The position numbers were made by a program, and so were the translations under genes. From IMG/VR virus record IMGVR_UViG_3300017967_006367, positions 1 through 20,768 of that record: 20,768 nt of DNA, one strand, 5' to 3'. The first letter of the stretch is position 1; every line of letters starts with the position of its first letter. Below the pieces are notes generated by a model. That model was not told the DNA's origin, did not search any database, and was given only the letters and a program-made list of their open reading frames with translations. This stretch comes from a virus. Positions 1-3,874 of this stretch are shown here, one piece after another.

Positions 1-473
1 GTGCCACGAAGGAAAGAAGTGCTCCAGAACTTGATAGTCTCTTGTGATTTGAGATTACCATAGAGCATCTCAAAGTCAGCATCAGAAGGCATTTGGAACA
101 TATACTTCACCATATTCTTATATGGAATTTGGTAAATGTCTGCCTTATCTTCATGGGATCCTGGTAAGAAACCAATCTCTCTGGTTGCTACAAGAGAGCG
201 TACAAGGTAGATGCGCTCATATGGGGTATATTCATTTAAAACATCTCTAAGGGCATTATAGAGCGTTATAAAGGTCTTTCCTGTTCCTGCACATCCATAG
301 GCAACTAAATGTTTTCCTTCTTTATATGAATCAAAAAGTTTTTTTTGATTATCAGTAAGTGGATCAATTTCGACCAAATAGTCAGAACTCAGCGGTTTTT
401 TCCGCTTCATCTGCTTTGCCGTGAGTCCAACCCCAATTGGTTGCTCTGCAGACGCTCTTTTTCTTCTTGCCAT
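1..473 (-). CDS. phoH: PhoH-like P-loop ATPase, C-terminus cut by window edge
   Basis: The visible 157 residues start with a basic tail (MARRKR) and a lead-in ending ...DPLTDNQKKLF. The Walker A motif GCAGTGKT is at about residues 60-67, followed by the PhoH-type stretch YLVRS...REIGFLPGS..DK at about 88-109. PhoH proteins are cytoplasmic ATPases or RNA-helicase-related enzymes. In T4-like cyanophages phoH is a near-universal auxiliary gene, tied by name and host context to phosphate stress, though its biochemical role in phage is unresolved. The ATG lies one base after the TAG of the preceding gene (475-723), so translational coupling is likely; the nearest purine-rich stretch (GGAG) is about 20 nt upstream. 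The frame stays open to base 1, so the remaining C-terminal part including Walker B lies outside. Family identity is clear from sequence; function in infection is inferred. Confidence 0.93.
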   Translation of the reverse strand, partial: MARRKRASAEQPIGVGLTAKQMKRKKPLSSDYLVEIDPLTDNQKKLFDSYKEGKHLVAYGCAGTGKTFITLYNALRDVLNEYTPYERIYLVRSLVATREIGFLPGSHEDKADIYQIPYKNMVKYMFQMPSDADFEMLYGNLKSQETIKFWSTSFLRG

Positions 474-474
474 A

Positions 475-723
475 CTAGATTTTTAGATTTTTTGCTCCTG
501 GTGCTTTTGATGCTTTTGCAAGCACTTCATTCCATCCTGGATTCTTTGCAATTAGTTTATCTCTCCATTCACCAACATCGGTAGCCATCGGTGCAGTGGA
601 TGGATCGGACCAATCGCGTGTCCAGTCTGGGTTATCTTCTAACCACTGATTCCAGTCGTGAATACTCATCACAACTTCTTTTTGCTCACCAGTGGTTTTA
701 TTCACTACGGGATATGTTGCCAT
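475..723 (-). CDS. FmdB-like small conserved phage protein (82 aa), zinc cysteines absent
   Basis: The 82-residue protein starts MATYPVVNKTTGEQKE and continues to MSIHDW..WLEDNPDW. This pattern (short beta strand, TGE, then a helix ending in DNPD) recalls the FmdB/zinc-ribbon-like proteins common in T4-like cyanophages. There is not one cysteine, so the zinc ribbon of cellular FmdB proteins cannot form. The C-terminal part (GEWRDKLIAKNPGWNEVLAKASKA) is a predicted amphipathic helix similar in layout to the phage family. The frame is open further upstream, but the ATG at 723 lies just after the thyX stop (25 bp gap) and gives the family-like N-terminus, so I chose it. It sits in an operon-like run between thyX and phoH. 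Function is unknown. The family call is by pattern memory and moderately sure; that the gene is real is well supported by compactness and context. Confidence 0.75.
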   Translation of the reverse strand: MATYPVVNKTTGEQKEVVMSIHDWNQWLEDNPDWTRDWSDPSTAPMATDVGEWRDKLIAKNPGWNEVLAKASKAPGAKNLKI

Positions 724-748
724 TGTTAGAAATTCAAGATAAAGATAT

Positions 749-1384
749 TTAGACCCATTCCAGTGCTTCTGCAACTGTGGGGAATTGTTCGGTAAACACC
801 TTCTTACACTCATTGGCAATATCCATGTGTTCTTTTTGAGTACCATTAGCAGATCTCAAAGAGATATAATGTGCCCATGAACGCACTGAACCGGACATGT
901 AGATACGGGTAGGAGTTGCCAGAGGAAGAACAAAACGAGCACACTCTTTTGCCACGCCGTGAGAAAGAAGTTCCTTATAGAGACGCATACCCTCTGCAAA
1001 GTGCTCTTGAATCTTACCTTGAAGACCCAGTTTTTCATATTCACTAATATCATCAATAGAGTTCTGACGATTCTTGGTATCCTGACGACGAAGGTCTGGA
1101 ACAGGAATATAATCAGAAATCAAGGAAGAATCAGCATAGCGTTGCGAAAATTCTTGATATGTAAATGAGCGGTGCCGGAGAATTTGAGCTGCGATACCAC
1201 GATTTGTTTCAATCTCCAAAGTCATAAATGCCTGCTCAAACACACTCCAATGTTGGTGCTTGATACAATAACGCAAAAGTCCAGCATAGTTCTCATTCTC
1301 TTGATTTGCTGGATTAGAAACTCGTGCCACATATGCCATCGTCTTTTCGGCATCGGGCGTCACACTGATCAGTTTTACACTCAT
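749..1384 (-). CDS. thyX: Flavin-dependent thymidylate synthase ThyX
   Basis: This 211-aa enzyme converts dUMP to dTMP using methylene-tetrahydrofolate, NADPH and FAD, supplying thymidine nucleotides for phage DNA synthesis in the host cytoplasm. The ThyX signature is at residues 70-82 (RHRSFTYQEFSQR), a variant of RHRxxSxNxxSxR with Thr and Gln at the usual Ser and Asn positions; the second Ser (80) and Arg 82 are kept. KECARFVLP (146-154) and the SWAHYISLR stretch (169-177) match the C-terminal substrate and tetramer region. Length is typical of phage ThyX (about 210-230 aa). The frame continues 14 codons upstream, but ATG 1384 gives the conserved start MSVKLI and has GAGG about 8 nt ahead. 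A 55-aa gene ends 13 bp upstream and likely shares the transcript. Confidence 0.96.
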   Translation of the reverse strand: MSVKLISVTPDAEKTMAYVARVSNPANQENENYAGLLRYCIKHQHWSVFEQAFMTLEIETNRGIAAQILRHRSFTYQEFSQRYADSSLISDYIPVPDLRRQDTKNRQNSIDDISEYEKLGLQGKIQEHFAEGMRLYKELLSHGVAKECARFVLPLATPTRIYMSGSVRSWAHYISLRSANGTQKEHMDIANECKKVFTEQFPTVAEALEWV

Positions 1385-1397
1385 TTTTTGTTCCTCG

Positions 1398-1565
1398 TTA
1401 GTCTGGGTATCCATCATCATCTTCAAAGATCTCGTCGTAATCGTGTAATGTCGGATCTTTCTGATACGTCAAATAACTCTGTGTGTCAGAGTAAACTTCT
1501 GCTTTCAGAGAATCAACCAACAGTTCAAGATTACGGACAATCAGTTTTAGTTTTTCTTTGTCCAT
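1398..1565 (-). CDS. Small conserved-looking acidic protein (55 aa), function unknown
   Basis: The ATG at 1565 opens a 55-codon frame: MDKEKLKLIVRNLELLVDSL, then AEVYSDTQSYL and an acidic end (DEIFEDDDGYPD). The first half is an amphipathic, leucine-zipper-like helix (L6, I9, L13, L16, L20), suggesting an oligomerising or adaptor helix. An AGAGAG stretch lies 10-15 nt upstream and a promoter candidate (-10 at 1587-1592) immediately before it. The gene ends 13 bp before thyX and is probably the first gene of the thyX-FmdB-phoH transcript. I recognise no functional family; similar short proteins next to thyX occur in cyanophages (from memory, unverified). Confidence 0.72.
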   Translation of the reverse strand: MDKEKLKLIVRNLELLVDSLKAEVYSDTQSYLTYQKDPTLHDYDEIFEDDDGYPD

Positions 1566-1586
1566 AGAATAGATTTCTCTCTACCC

Positions 1587-1615
1587 ATTTTACACAAAAA
1601 AAGAGGGTTCGTCAA
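1587..1615 (-). promoter_or_regulatory. Sigma70-type promoter for the 55-aa/thyX/phoH operon, overlapping a terminator
   Basis: On the minus strand, TTGACG (1610-1615) and TAAAAT (1587-1592) are separated by exactly 17 bp. The expected start is near 1580, about 15 nt before the ATG at 1565. TTGAC is the loop of the upstream terminator hairpin, so the -35 box is embedded in that terminator. Confidence 0.6.
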
Positions 1616-1624
1616 GAACCCTCT
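1596..1624 (-). terminator. Rho-independent terminator of the small-peptide operon
   Basis: On the minus strand a perfect 9-bp stem (AGAGGGTTC / GAACCCTCT, 1602-1610 with 1616-1624) and a 5-nt loop (TTGAC) are followed directly by six Ts (1596-1601). It lies 6 bp after the stop of the 29-aa membrane peptide. The stem is symmetric, but the plus strand has no T-run after it, so it works for minus-strand transcripts. Confidence 0.9.
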
Positions 1625-1629
1625 GAATC

Positions 1630-1719
1630 TTATTTACTTAGCAACTTGACCTCTGCATAGATTAGAAGAAAAAATGCGGCGGAAAAGGCAGTGAATGATC
1701 CTACCAGTGTTCCAATCAT
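1630..1719 (-). CDS. 29-aa single-span membrane peptide
   Basis: The sequence is M-IGTLVGSFTAFSAAFFLLIYAEVKLLSK: one hydrophobic span at about residues 2-22 and a short basic tail. The ATG overlaps the TGA of the DUF4278-like gene in the classic ATGA arrangement (4 nt), which argues for translational coupling and that this tiny frame is real. A purine-rich GAGAAG lies about 6 nt ahead, inside the upstream gene's end. The stop is followed directly by the operon terminator. Size and topology are like small thylakoid or inner-membrane subunits, but I recognise no family and assign no function. Confidence 0.62.
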   Translation of the reverse strand: MIGTLVGSFTAFSAAFFLLIYAEVKLLSK

Positions 1720-1862
1720 TTTGACTTCTCTCTGAAAAGGTTTTTCTCGAACTTGATTCCGCGATAGATCTCGCTGAACCACTGCTCTTGTTGCAGTTGC
1801 TTCAGTGTCTCACGACGCTCTTCAGTATCGTAAGATTGTCCACGGTAAACGACTTTAGACAT
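1716..1862 (-). CDS. DUF4278-like small protein (48 aa)
   Basis: The protein starts MSKVVYRGQSYDTEE. The YRGxxY motif at residues 6-11 is the hallmark of DUF4278, a short family frequent in cyanobacteria and their phages, with no known function. A second, degenerate copy (IYRGIKFEK, about residues 32-40) gives it a two-fold internal repeat separated by a charged helix (ERRETLKQLQQEQW). The frame is open further upstream, but ATG 1862 gives the family-typical start and has a clear GGAG 8-9 nt before it. It is the second gene of the small operon and follows the degenerate aptamer-like element at 1895-1921 by about 32 nt. The C-terminus is basic. The DUF4278 call rests on the motif only. Confidence 0.78.
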   Translation of the reverse strand: MSKVVYRGQSYDTEERRETLKQLQQEQWFSEIYRGIKFEKNLFREKSK

Positions 1863-1894
1863 TGTTCTACTCCAAAGAAATGAGATGGTTAATC

Positions 1895-1921
1895 CCGTTC
1901 CTTCAGTCGGCTTTTGCGTCC
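1895..1921 (-). repeat. Second copy of the aptamer 3' half (split glutamine-riboswitch-like element)
   Basis: Read on the minus strand, this 27-nt segment (GGACGCAAAAGCCGAC, then TGAAGGAACGG) aligns with the 3' half of the aptamer at 2113-2139. By eye, 24 positions match over 29 columns with two short gaps. Its GAACG (1896-1900) can pair perfectly with the extra CGTTC at 2106-2110, and its GGGA with TCCT at 2101-2104, as P1 and basal P2 would. It overlaps the last codons of the peptide gene and precedes the DUF4278-like gene. Whether it folds or binds ligand is unknown. Confidence 0.55.
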
Positions 1922-2100
1922 CTGTTATCAAAACATGCTGGATCAGTGTGCTCCATCCACTTAAGGATGATTTCAAACTTCTCAGAAGGAGTGAAGAGAG
2001 TAGAAGACTCCATTCCTTCCTTCAACCATTCATAGTCCTCACACCTAAGATGCATCTCAGGTGGAACATGCATGAATAGGACAGATAGCAATGATAACAT
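1903..2100 (-). CDS. Small 'downstream peptide' behind the riboswitch-like leader (56-65 aa)
   Basis: The first ATG after the aptamer (2100) gives 65 aa starting MLSLLSVLF. An internal ATG at 2073 gives 56 aa starting MHVPPEMHLRCEDYEW. Neither has a clear Shine-Dalgarno; the shorter form looks more like a cytoplasmic protein, so the start is unsettled. The body contains WLKEGMESS, a helix FEIILKWMEHTD, two cysteines and a charged end (NRDAKAD). The last residues are encoded by DNA resembling the aptamer 3' half, and the ATG follows an extra CGTTCATCC, so the gene sits between the two strands of a second aptamer copy. Genes after Downstream-peptide RNAs in Synechococcus and its phages are known to encode 17-100 aa peptides, matching this size. 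No functional family recognised. Codon use and density support a real gene, but a non-coding spacer cannot be excluded. Confidence 0.6.
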   Translation of the reverse strand: MLSLLSVLFMHVPPEMHLRCEDYEWLKEGMESSTLFTPSEKFEIILKWMEHTDPACFDNRDAKAD

Positions 2101-2105
2101 AGGAT

Positions 2106-2118
2106 GAACGATCCGTTC
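2106..2118 (-). promoter_or_regulatory. Competing hairpin between aptamer P1 and the start codon
   Basis: GAACG (2114-2118), the 3' strand of aptamer P1, can instead pair with CGTTC (2106-2110) across a 3-nt loop. This 5-bp hairpin ends 5 nt before the ATG at 2100. It and P1 are mutually exclusive, which suits a switching mechanism at translation initiation. Inference from base pairing only. Confidence 0.45.
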
Positions 2119-2158
2119 CGAGTCGGCTTACTTGCGTCCTCCTTTCGGGGGATGAACG
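2114..2158 (-). ncRNA. Glutamine riboswitch-like aptamer (glnA / Downstream-peptide class)
   Basis: The 45-nt minus-strand element starts CGTTCATCC (2158-2150) and ends GGAACG (2119-2114). CGTTC/GAACG forms P1. TCCCCC with GGAGGA around a GAAA loop (2137-2152) forms P2 with one mismatch. The conserved-looking GACGCAAGTA (2137-2128) and a small CCG/CGG helix follow; that helix would share G2118 with P1, so the exact register is uncertain. This layout (CGUUCA, hairpin, GACG-AAGUA, GGAACG) matches my memory of glnA and Downstream-peptide RNAs, known glutamine aptamers of cyanobacteria, with the second type also reported in a cyanophage. The predicted transcription start falls on or next to its first base. 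Confidence 0.78.
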
Positions 2159-2165
2159 TAAGGGT

Positions 2166-2194
2166 ATTATACCCTTGATACTGTATATAGTCAA
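2166..2194 (-). promoter_or_regulatory. Near-consensus sigma70 promoter of the small-peptide operon
   Basis: On the minus strand, TTGACT (2189-2194) and TATAAT (2166-2171) are separated by exactly 17 bp. The expected start (about 2158-2160) coincides with the aptamer's first base. A host-type promoter suggests early expression by the host sigma factor rather than phage late transcription. Confidence 0.85.
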
Positions 2195-2233
2195 GAAGTT
2201 CTGTAACTTATGATACAAAACCCTACAAACCAA

Positions 2234-2256
2234 AAATTTTACCGGAGTTTTTTCCG
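2234..2256 (-). terminator. Weak possible terminator after the 86-aa gene
   Basis: On the minus strand a short CGGA...TCCG stem (2243-2256, 6-nt loop) is followed by GTAAAATTTTTGG. The stem is only 4 bp, so efficiency would be low. Its place, 14 bp after a stop and before a strong promoter, is the main support. Confidence 0.3.
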
Positions 2257-2269
2257 ACGATCTGGGAAA

Positions 2270-2530
2270 TTACTTCTTCTTTTTGGAATCTGAAGGTTTA
2301 TAACCCCACATCTTAGGATTAATTGTCCCCTCTGTCCATTTTAATCCTCTTACATCACGATACTTATCCCAATAATGATCAAAGATATCAGATTGAAGTC
2401 CTTGGACAACATCATATTTTTGCTGCTCATTATCACCATAAGTCACCAAATAAGAATCTCTTGGAAGACTCCTGTCATCAGCAGCAATTGGGTCACAATT
2501 TGTATGGATAATATTGATACCCTTTCCCAT
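2270..2530 (-). CDS. Small conserved cyanophage-type protein (86 aa), function unknown
   Basis: The chosen start gives MGKGINIIHTNCDPIAADDR, followed by SYLVTYGDNEQQKYDVV, a helix (QSDIFDHYWDKYRDV) and KWTEGTINPKMWGY with a lysine-only tail (KKKK). The beta strands and single helix suggest a compact cytoplasmic fold. Its ATG shares one base with the TGA of the DUF6433-like gene (TGATG), a strong coupling signal; an in-frame ATG six codons earlier (2548) is possible but lies inside the upstream gene. The basic tail could contact nucleic acid, but that is speculation. I recall similar short proteins in T4-like cyanophages without assigned function. Confidence 0.78.
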   Translation of the reverse strand: MGKGINIIHTNCDPIAADDRSLPRDSYLVTYGDNEQQKYDVVQGLQSDIFDHYWDKYRDVRGLKWTEGTINPKMWGYKPSDSKKKK

Positions 2531-3141
2531 CAGGAACGACCACCCCACTTAATATCAGGATATGCTTCTGAAACAATTTCCTGCGTAATGTTATACATAT
2601 CAGAAAGTTTTTTATCTTTCACAAGACACATAATCTCGGCTTCAAGAGGATGAAGACCCTCAAGAAGATTAATAAACATAGATTCCCTACGAAGACTCTT
2701 CAGAGCAGGATTACCACCTTTGACGAAGTGATAAAACTTTTTAAATTCCCTACGAATCGTCGTTCGTCCTTGTTGGTCACTAACACCAAGAGAAAAAGAT
2801 CCAGTCTCGTGCATACGACGAATCTCTTCCGTCAACTTTGTGCTTAAAGTTCCACTTTGTGTCGTCTGTTCATCATATTGAGAATAAGGTACATCCCCAG
2901 GTGGGAGAGCAGACACCACACTTTCATCAAAATTCCAAATCAAGATAGTCTTGAGAGGAACTTCCTCATATTTTTTGAGTGCGGCAATTTTCTTTGCCTT
3001 AGTTTTTTGTTTGGAAACAACATCCAAAATTTCAAAAACAAAAGGATTTTTTGGAAGATTGGGAAGAGTCTGTGATGGACCTTTAACAACTTCCGCCTTT
3101 GGTTTACTCGTCGTCTTCGTCGTCGTTGATTTCGTAGTCAT
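2530..3141 (-). CDS. DUF6433-like conserved cyanophage protein (203 aa)
   Basis: The N-terminus is a low-complexity Thr/Lys tail (MTTKSTTTKTTSKPK, then linker to about residue 35). The conserved body follows: FEILDVVSKQKTKAKKI (helix), LKTILIWNFDESVVSALPPGDVPY, and in the second half FKKFYHFVKGGNPALKSLRR, FINLLEGLHPLEAEIMCLVKDKKL and EIVSEAYPDIKW. This order matches my memory of DUF6433, a T4-like cyanophage family of about 200 aa with no known function; the late KDKKL and PDI motifs are typical. ATG 3141 is preceded by GAGAA about 9 nt upstream; a longer frame would start at 3165. The first 38 nt overlap the end of the preceding acidic membrane protein. Cytoplasmic; role unknown. Confidence 0.8.
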   Translation of the reverse strand: MTTKSTTTKTTSKPKAEVVKGPSQTLPNLPKNPFVFEILDVVSKQKTKAKKIAALKKYEEVPLKTILIWNFDESVVSALPPGDVPYSQYDEQTTQSGTLSTKLTEEIRRMHETGSFSLGVSDQQGRTTIRREFKKFYHFVKGGNPALKSLRRESMFINLLEGLHPLEAEIMCLVKDKKLSDMYNITQEIVSEAYPDIKWGGRS

Positions 3142-3334
3142 GATAGTTCTCAAAGTTAAATGCAATCACCTCATCTGGTATCAAGTTTCCTTGATTGTCA
3201 AACATTTCGGGGTGAGGTCTTGGTACTTCCCGATAGTTCATCATGTATTCTCTAGCAGTCCACCCAATCACAAGTCCCACTACAAGAAATAGAATAGTCA
3301 AAAATGAACCAAAGACTAGACTAACTGCTAACAT
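3104..3334 (-). CDS. Membrane-anchored small acidic protein (76 aa)
   Basis: A single N-terminal membrane span (about residues 2-25, SLVFGSFLTILFLVVGLVIG) is followed by WTAREYMMNYREVPRPHPEMFD and an acidic C-terminus (DYEINDDEDDE). With the positive-inside rule, the Arg-rich stretch after the span suggests a cytoplasmic C-terminus. A very good ribosome site (CAGGAGA) lies 9-10 nt before ATG 3334. Its last 38 nt overlap the next gene, encoding the acidic tail in one frame and that gene's Thr/Lys start in another. I recall similar span-plus-acidic-tail proteins in cyanophages; no function known. Confidence 0.78.
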   Translation of the reverse strand: MLAVSLVFGSFLTILFLVVGLVIGWTAREYMMNYREVPRPHPEMFDNQGNLIPDEVIAFNFENYHDYEINDDEDDE

Positions 3335-3525
3335 TTTTCTTTCTCCTGGGAATTACTTTTCTCTTCCTTGATTTAAAGGAAAATTCGAAATAGATAGTAA
3401 CTTCCCTGTTCAGAAAGCAAACCATCTTTTCGAAGATGATGTGAAATGGATAAGTCTGCTCTCTTTTACCTCCATTAAGTAGAAACTCAATACCACGATT
3501 TCTGTGGTTATCTGGTTTATTTATG
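3335..3525 (-). other. 191-bp intergenic gap with weak signals
   Basis: No convincing gene. On the minus strand it holds CATAAATA (3518-3525, T4-late-like with one mismatch), an orphan GGAGG near 3468-3472 with no start codon at a useful distance, a 6-bp inverted repeat (CATCTT/AAGATG, 3423-3438) and a poor sigma70-like pair (TTTGCT at 3416-3421, TACTAT at 3394-3399, 16 bp apart). It probably carries the promoter for the downstream trio, but none of these is strong. Confidence 0.35.
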
Positions 3526-3768
3526 TTAGGACTTGATGACTTGTTGCTCTTTGAGGAATTTGATCGTGTCAACAGAACCTCCCAATTTTTTATTGTCACA
3601 TATTACCTGAGGGAATGTAGAACCTTTCCCAAACTCGGCATAGAACTCTTCTTTTGTAAAGTGCTCATCAAGATTATAGACCACATAATTGCTGTTTGTC
3701 AATTCCAATACCTGCTTGACCTTATAGCAATAGGGACAGTTGTCTTTCGAATATACAGTAAAGTTCAT
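3526..3768 (-). CDS. nrdC: Glutaredoxin (80 aa)
   Basis: A short thioredoxin-fold oxidoreductase: beta strand MNFTVYS, active site CPYC at residues 11-14, the cis-proline motif TFPQV at 51-55 and the GG glutathione-binding turn at 63-64 (KLGGSVDTIKFL). It uses glutathione to reduce protein disulfides; in T4-like phages such a protein (NrdC-type) feeds electrons to ribonucleotide reductase, fitting with thyX in nucleotide supply. Length is normal for phage glutaredoxins. ATG 3768 has no clear Shine-Dalgarno; the leader is A/T-rich and contains TATAAATT, which may explain late or leaderless-like expression. The gene is not tightly linked to its neighbours (106 bp upstream, 191 bp downstream). 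All key residues are present. The symbol is by T4 analogy; grx would serve equally. Confidence 0.94.
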   Translation of the reverse strand: MNFTVYSKDNCPYCYKVKQVLELTNSNYVVYNLDEHFTKEEFYAEFGKGSTFPQVICDNKKLGGSVDTIKFLKEQQVIKS

Positions 3769-3791
3769 AAGAGATTAATAAGATTTACAAT

Positions 3792-3799
3792 AATTTATA
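3792..3799 (-). promoter_or_regulatory. T4-late-like box ahead of the glutaredoxin gene
   Basis: TATAAATT on the minus strand differs from the T4 late consensus TATAAATA at one base and would start transcription about 15-20 nt before the ATG at 3768. In AT-rich DNA this can occur by chance. Confidence 0.35.
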
Positions 3800-3827
3800 T
3801 AAAAGGGGGGATGGTATTATCCTCATT

Positions 3828-3836
3828 ATTATAACA
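3828..3836 (-). promoter_or_regulatory. Extended -10 promoter candidate for glutaredoxin
   Basis: TGTTATAAT on the minus strand is a perfect extended -10 element (TGnTATAAT). No recognisable -35 lies 17 bp upstream. The leader to the ATG at 3768 would be about 55 nt. Confidence 0.45.
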
Positions 3837-3874
3837 CCTTTTCCCCGCAAAAAGAGTATTCAGTTCCAAAGATA

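Noticed and set aside
475-846. Longer version of the FmdB-like protein (123 aa)
   Set aside because: The extra 41 codons are antisense-free but lie inside thyX in another frame and show no family resemblance; MATYP at 723 is the natural start.
749-1426. Longer ThyX starting 14 codons earlier (MKMMMDTQ...)
   Set aside because: The extension overlaps the end of the 55-aa gene, lacks a ribosome site and is not family-like; the ATG at 1384 has GAGG and gives the usual N-terminus.
1172-1567. Plus-strand open frame of 131 codons opposite thyX
   Set aside because: It is a shadow of thyX and the 55-aa gene, with no ribosome site and no family resemblance; all supported genes are on the minus strand.
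1716-1976. Longer version of the DUF4278-like protein (86 aa)
   Set aside because: The extension overlaps the peptide gene in another frame; the family motif begins right after ATG 1862, which has a good GGAG.
2101-2269. A small gene hidden in the leader, suggested by AAAGGAGG
   Set aside because: No start codon follows at a usable distance; the sequence is explained as the P2 stem of the aptamer.
3423-3438. CATCTT/AAGATG hairpin as a terminator
   Set aside because: No T-run follows on either strand; kept only as an inverted repeat in the gap description.
3321-3599. Open frame of 92 codons on the minus strand over the glutaredoxin 3' end and the gap
   Set aside because: Its start lies inside the glutaredoxin gene in another frame, composition is basic and irregular, no ribosome site fits, and it runs into the well-supported membrane-protein gene.
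3801-3824. GGAT...ATCC followed by CCCC and TTTT as a terminator after the 157-aa gene
   Set aside because: Stem only 4 bp, T-run short, and it lies after the glutaredoxin promoter candidate instead of directly after the stop.
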